Of a stretch of 64,000 nt of DNA, positions 61,654-64,000 are shown in pieces. The first letter of the stretch is position 1; every line of letters starts with the position of its first letter. The stretch lies in the NCBI GenBank assembly GCA_022393335.1, contig JAJEKB010021117.1:369029-433028 (forward strand). Direction: 5' to 3'. The notes under the pieces are model-generated. The model was not told the origin of the DNA and did not search any database. It worked only from the letters and a program-made list of their open reading frames with translations. The position numbers were made by a program, and so were the translations under genes. This stretch comes from Macrotrachela quadricornifera. Lineage: Eukaryota > Rotifera > Eurotatoria > Philodinida > Philodinidae.

Positions 61654-63720
61654 TTATACTTGATTACCATATTTTTTTAACCACTTGAGTTCTTCTCGAA
61701 CTTTGATTTTTCCATGCCAAGGATTGACACTTAAACCATGACCTTCATCAGGAAAAACAATAAGTTTTACTGGTACACCTCGATAATAAAGACCTCGTTT
61801 CATTATATAACTTTGACCCGTAGGTACTCGTATATCATTTTCACCGGTAGTTATTAATGTTGGTGTACGTACTCGATCTAATTGATAAATAGGATCTTCA
61901 TTTTGATATATATGTGGAACTTCCCATGGAAGTCCTCCAAATAAATAACTAAAAAATACAGGTGTATCCATTGTTCCCCATGTTGAAACATGTTCAGTAG
62001 CACCAGCACCAGATAAAGCAGCATTAAAACGTTTAGTTTGTGTTATTAACCAATTAGTTAAAAATCCACCATAACTATAACCACTAACAGCAAGTCTATA
62101 TGGATCAACAATTCCATCTTCAATTAATTTATCGACTCCATAAAGAATATCTTTTCCTGGTAAAGATAATGGTCGATAACGAATATCACTAAGAAATTTA
62201 TCACCATATCCTGTTGATCCTCGATAATTTGGTTCTAATACTAACCAACCTTCTGAAGCAGCTAATGGAGACCAATTACACCAATCTGCTAAAAATCGAT
62301 TTAGACTTGCGTCATATGGACCACCATGAATATTTAATAAGAGTGGAAGATTTTTTGATTCAAATTTTCCAGGTGGATAATATAATATTCCTTCAATTAT
62401 TTGTTGATCTTCTTCATTTATCCATTTGTAAACTTTTGTTTGAGGTAAATCTCGTTGAGTAAAAAGTTTATTTTCATTTGTAATAGGTTGTGCTAATTGA
62501 AGTTGATTAATATTATTAATTAAATAAATTTCGATAGGTTGCTCTGTTGAAGAATAAATAAATGCAATTAAATCTTGATTTGATAATGTAATAGATTCAT
62601 ATGTACCATTCCATCCAATATGTTGAATTAAATCATCTGATAGAGATTGTTGAGAATAAATTTGAATTTCTGTTCCTAATTGTCCAACAATATATATACC
62701 ACCATCAGATCTAATGATGTATTCATTAATATTACCATGAAAATTTTTAGCTAAACGTGTAATTTCTCCATTATAGAGATTTAATGAATAAAGACGAGCT
62801 TGTGTATCATTAAATTTTTTTCTAGATGAACCTGAACTAACCGATTGGAATAGAACATGTTTACCGTCCAATGATAATTGTAAAGTATGTTCAAATACTT
62901 CATTATCTGTTAATCTAATTAATGATGATGATGTATTTTGAAGATCAAGTGAATAAATTTCAAAATCTTGTAAATTTTCTACTAAAGGTGATACAGATGT
63001 AAGTAAAAGTTTTTTTTCCGAAGGAATAAATAATAATTCACCAATTAAAAATGAAATATTTCTAACAATATTTCTTTTTACAGATAATATATGATTATGT
63101 TCATTAATATCCATACGATAAATAGTACTCTGATCAGGTTTTATATTTTCTCGATATTCAATAACATCACTCCATTCTTCATCATTACTATCATTATGTT
63201 TATTAGCTATTTGTAAGTTAACTGTGACTAAATAAAGCGAAAAATCAATATCCGACCATATAAAAGTAATAAGATTGTCTTTTCCAATTTCAATCGGCAA
63301 TAAATCATTTGATTTGATAGAATAAAAATATATATATTGTTCTGTAGGAATATTATTTTCAAAAGATTTTTGATTATGATAGATATTATTCATTAATGAA
63401 GGCATATCATCAAGTAATAATGCAACCAAATTACCATCGGGTGACCATTGTGGTTTGATTGTTTTATGAGGATTTTTTGTAATTAATTTTCTTGTTTTTT
63501 GTTGAACATCATAAATCCATAAAATATTGTCATAGGAACTAGTATTCCATGATGGACGAATAGTTTCAATAAGTATATATTGTCCCGTCGGTGAAAAACT
63601 CAAGAATGTAAATGTAGTATAATCAAAAAATTCATCAAATGTTAATTTCGGTTTTATTGGAGACGATAAACATGATATTATTAATTGTAAAACGAATAGA
63701 AAAAAAAGTTTCATAATCAT
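61654..63720 (-). CDS. Secreted S9 (prolyl oligopeptidase family) serine peptidase
   Basis: A single-exon frame of 688 residues. A signal peptide (MKLFFLFVLQLIISCLS) is followed by a beta-propeller-like N-terminal half with WD/TolB-like blocks (FSPTGQYILIET, PQWSPDGNLVALLLDD, LSLDGKHVLFQS). The C-terminal alpha/beta-hydrolase domain has LLNIHGGPYD (oxyanion region), GYSYGGF with Ser549, GENDIRVP with Asp629 and DEGHGL with His661, a complete catalytic triad. Layout and motifs suit the acylaminoacyl-peptidase/S9C-like branch of the prolyl oligopeptidase family, which cuts short peptides; the exact substrate is unknown. The start may be the first or second ATG (63720 or 63714). AG after a pyrimidine-rich tract about 13 bp upstream could be a splice acceptor. 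A truncated relative lies at 44614-44875. Confidence 0.92.
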   Translation of the reverse strand: MIMKLFFLFVLQLIISCLSSPIKPKLTFDEFFDYTTFTFLSFSPTGQYILIETIRPSWNTSSYDNILWIYDVQQKTRKLITKNPHKTIKPQWSPDGNLVALLLDDMPSLMNNIYHNQKSFENNIPTEQYIYFYSIKSNDLLPIEIGKDNLITFIWSDIDFSLYLVTVNLQIANKHNDSNDEEWSDVIEYRENIKPDQSTIYRMDINEHNHILSVKRNIVRNISFLIGELLFIPSEKKLLLTSVSPLVENLQDFEIYSLDLQNTSSSLIRLTDNEVFEHTLQLSLDGKHVLFQSVSSGSSRKKFNDTQARLYSLNLYNGEITRLAKNFHGNINEYIIRSDGGIYIVGQLGTEIQIYSQQSLSDDLIQHIGWNGTYESITLSNQDLIAFIYSSTEQPIEIYLINNINQLQLAQPITNENKLFTQRDLPQTKVYKWINEEDQQIIEGILYYPPGKFESKNLPLLLNIHGGPYDASLNRFLADWCNWSPLAASEGWLVLEPNYRGSTGYGDKFLSDIRYRPLSLPGKDILYGVDKLIEDGIVDPYRLAVSGYSYGGFLTNWLITQTKRFNAALSGAGATEHVSTWGTMDTPVFFSYLFGGLPWEVPHIYQNEDPIYQLDRVRTPTLITTGENDIRVPTGQSYIMKRGLYYRGVPVKLIVFPDEGHGLSVNPWHGKIKVREELKWLKKYGNQV

Positions 63721-64000
63721 TATTGAAATTTATCTAAATAAAAAAAACAAGAAGAAATGCTTTAGAGCAGCAATGAATTGCATGTTTTCCGTCATATATT
63801 TGCACGAAATCAATTATATATTCAGAAAAAATTTGAAATATTGGGATAGAAAATAAATCGAGTATAATAAAGATAATCTATCAAATTCCGAAAGACAAAT
63901 TCACAAACTTATGTATGTATTATAATAATGATTTTAAAAAGCGTTACTTTCTGATATTATTAACATAAATTAATGAAAAAAAAATTATTTCTTATATAAG
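63721..64000. other. 5' flank of the S9 peptidase gene, to the window end
   Basis: AT-rich sequence with a possible splice acceptor (TTTATTTAG on the minus strand, 63734-63735) and no other feature. Confidence 0.4.

Noticed and set aside
62214..62462. Plus-strand ORF of 82 codons
   Set aside because: It is antisense to the catalytic domain of the S9 peptidase gene.

Overview
The window looks like nuclear DNA of a bdelloid rotifer (class inferred, species not). The DNA is very AT-rich. Most genes are split by many short GT-AG introns of about 50-80 bp. The gene content also fits: an ADP-ribosyltransferase/TPR protein, Ser/Thr mucin-like membrane proteins, divergent 7TM receptors and MULE and mariner relics. 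A run of ten Ns (56944-56953) marks a scaffolding gap. Exon structures below were built by hand from splice sites, reading phase and protein similarity; none was tested against RNA data. || Layout. 1-4757 is a degenerate 96-bp satellite whose consensus stays open in one frame. 4.8-13 kb is relic-rich: a G/T-skewed tract, a large palindrome, a broken MULE transposase, an unrecognised split gene with one in-frame stop, and fragments of LRR and TPR genes. 13-33 kb is the housekeeping core: HEMK1-like methyltransferase (+) converging with and overlapping SLC35A4 (-), a FAM161-family ciliary protein (-), RAB1 (-) and the condensin subunit SMC2 (-). Divergent from SMC2 is an 813-residue ART-TPR protein (+) whose ART active site looks degenerate. 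|| 34-41 kb carries a foldback element, two tandem paralogous 7TM receptors and a short amidated-neuropeptide precursor. 41.9-53 kb holds two 15-exon paralogues of the PhoPQ-activated pathogenicity-related (AprA-like) family with identical intron positions, including 13-bp and 21-bp microexons. Between them lie a truncated S9 peptidase pseudogene, several minisatellites, two inverted-repeat elements, an orphan ORF and a 5S rRNA gene. 55.3-59.1 kb is a mucin-like type II membrane protein gene containing the gap, followed by a mariner relic. 61.6-63.7 kb is an intact single-exon S9 prolyl-oligopeptidase-family gene, the likely relative of the pseudogene at 44.6 kb. || Secreted or surface genes (AprA-like pair, S9 peptidase, mucin, neuropeptide, receptors) cluster in the right half and conserved intracellular genes in the left-centre. 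The AprA-like(+)/S9(-) order occurs twice, which suggests an old segmental duplication. No single obviously new multi-gene system stands out. The most notable items are the codon-periodic satellite, the ART-TPR protein that lacks its acidic catalytic motif, the AprA-like/S9 duplication and the orphan ORF at 48.4 kb.
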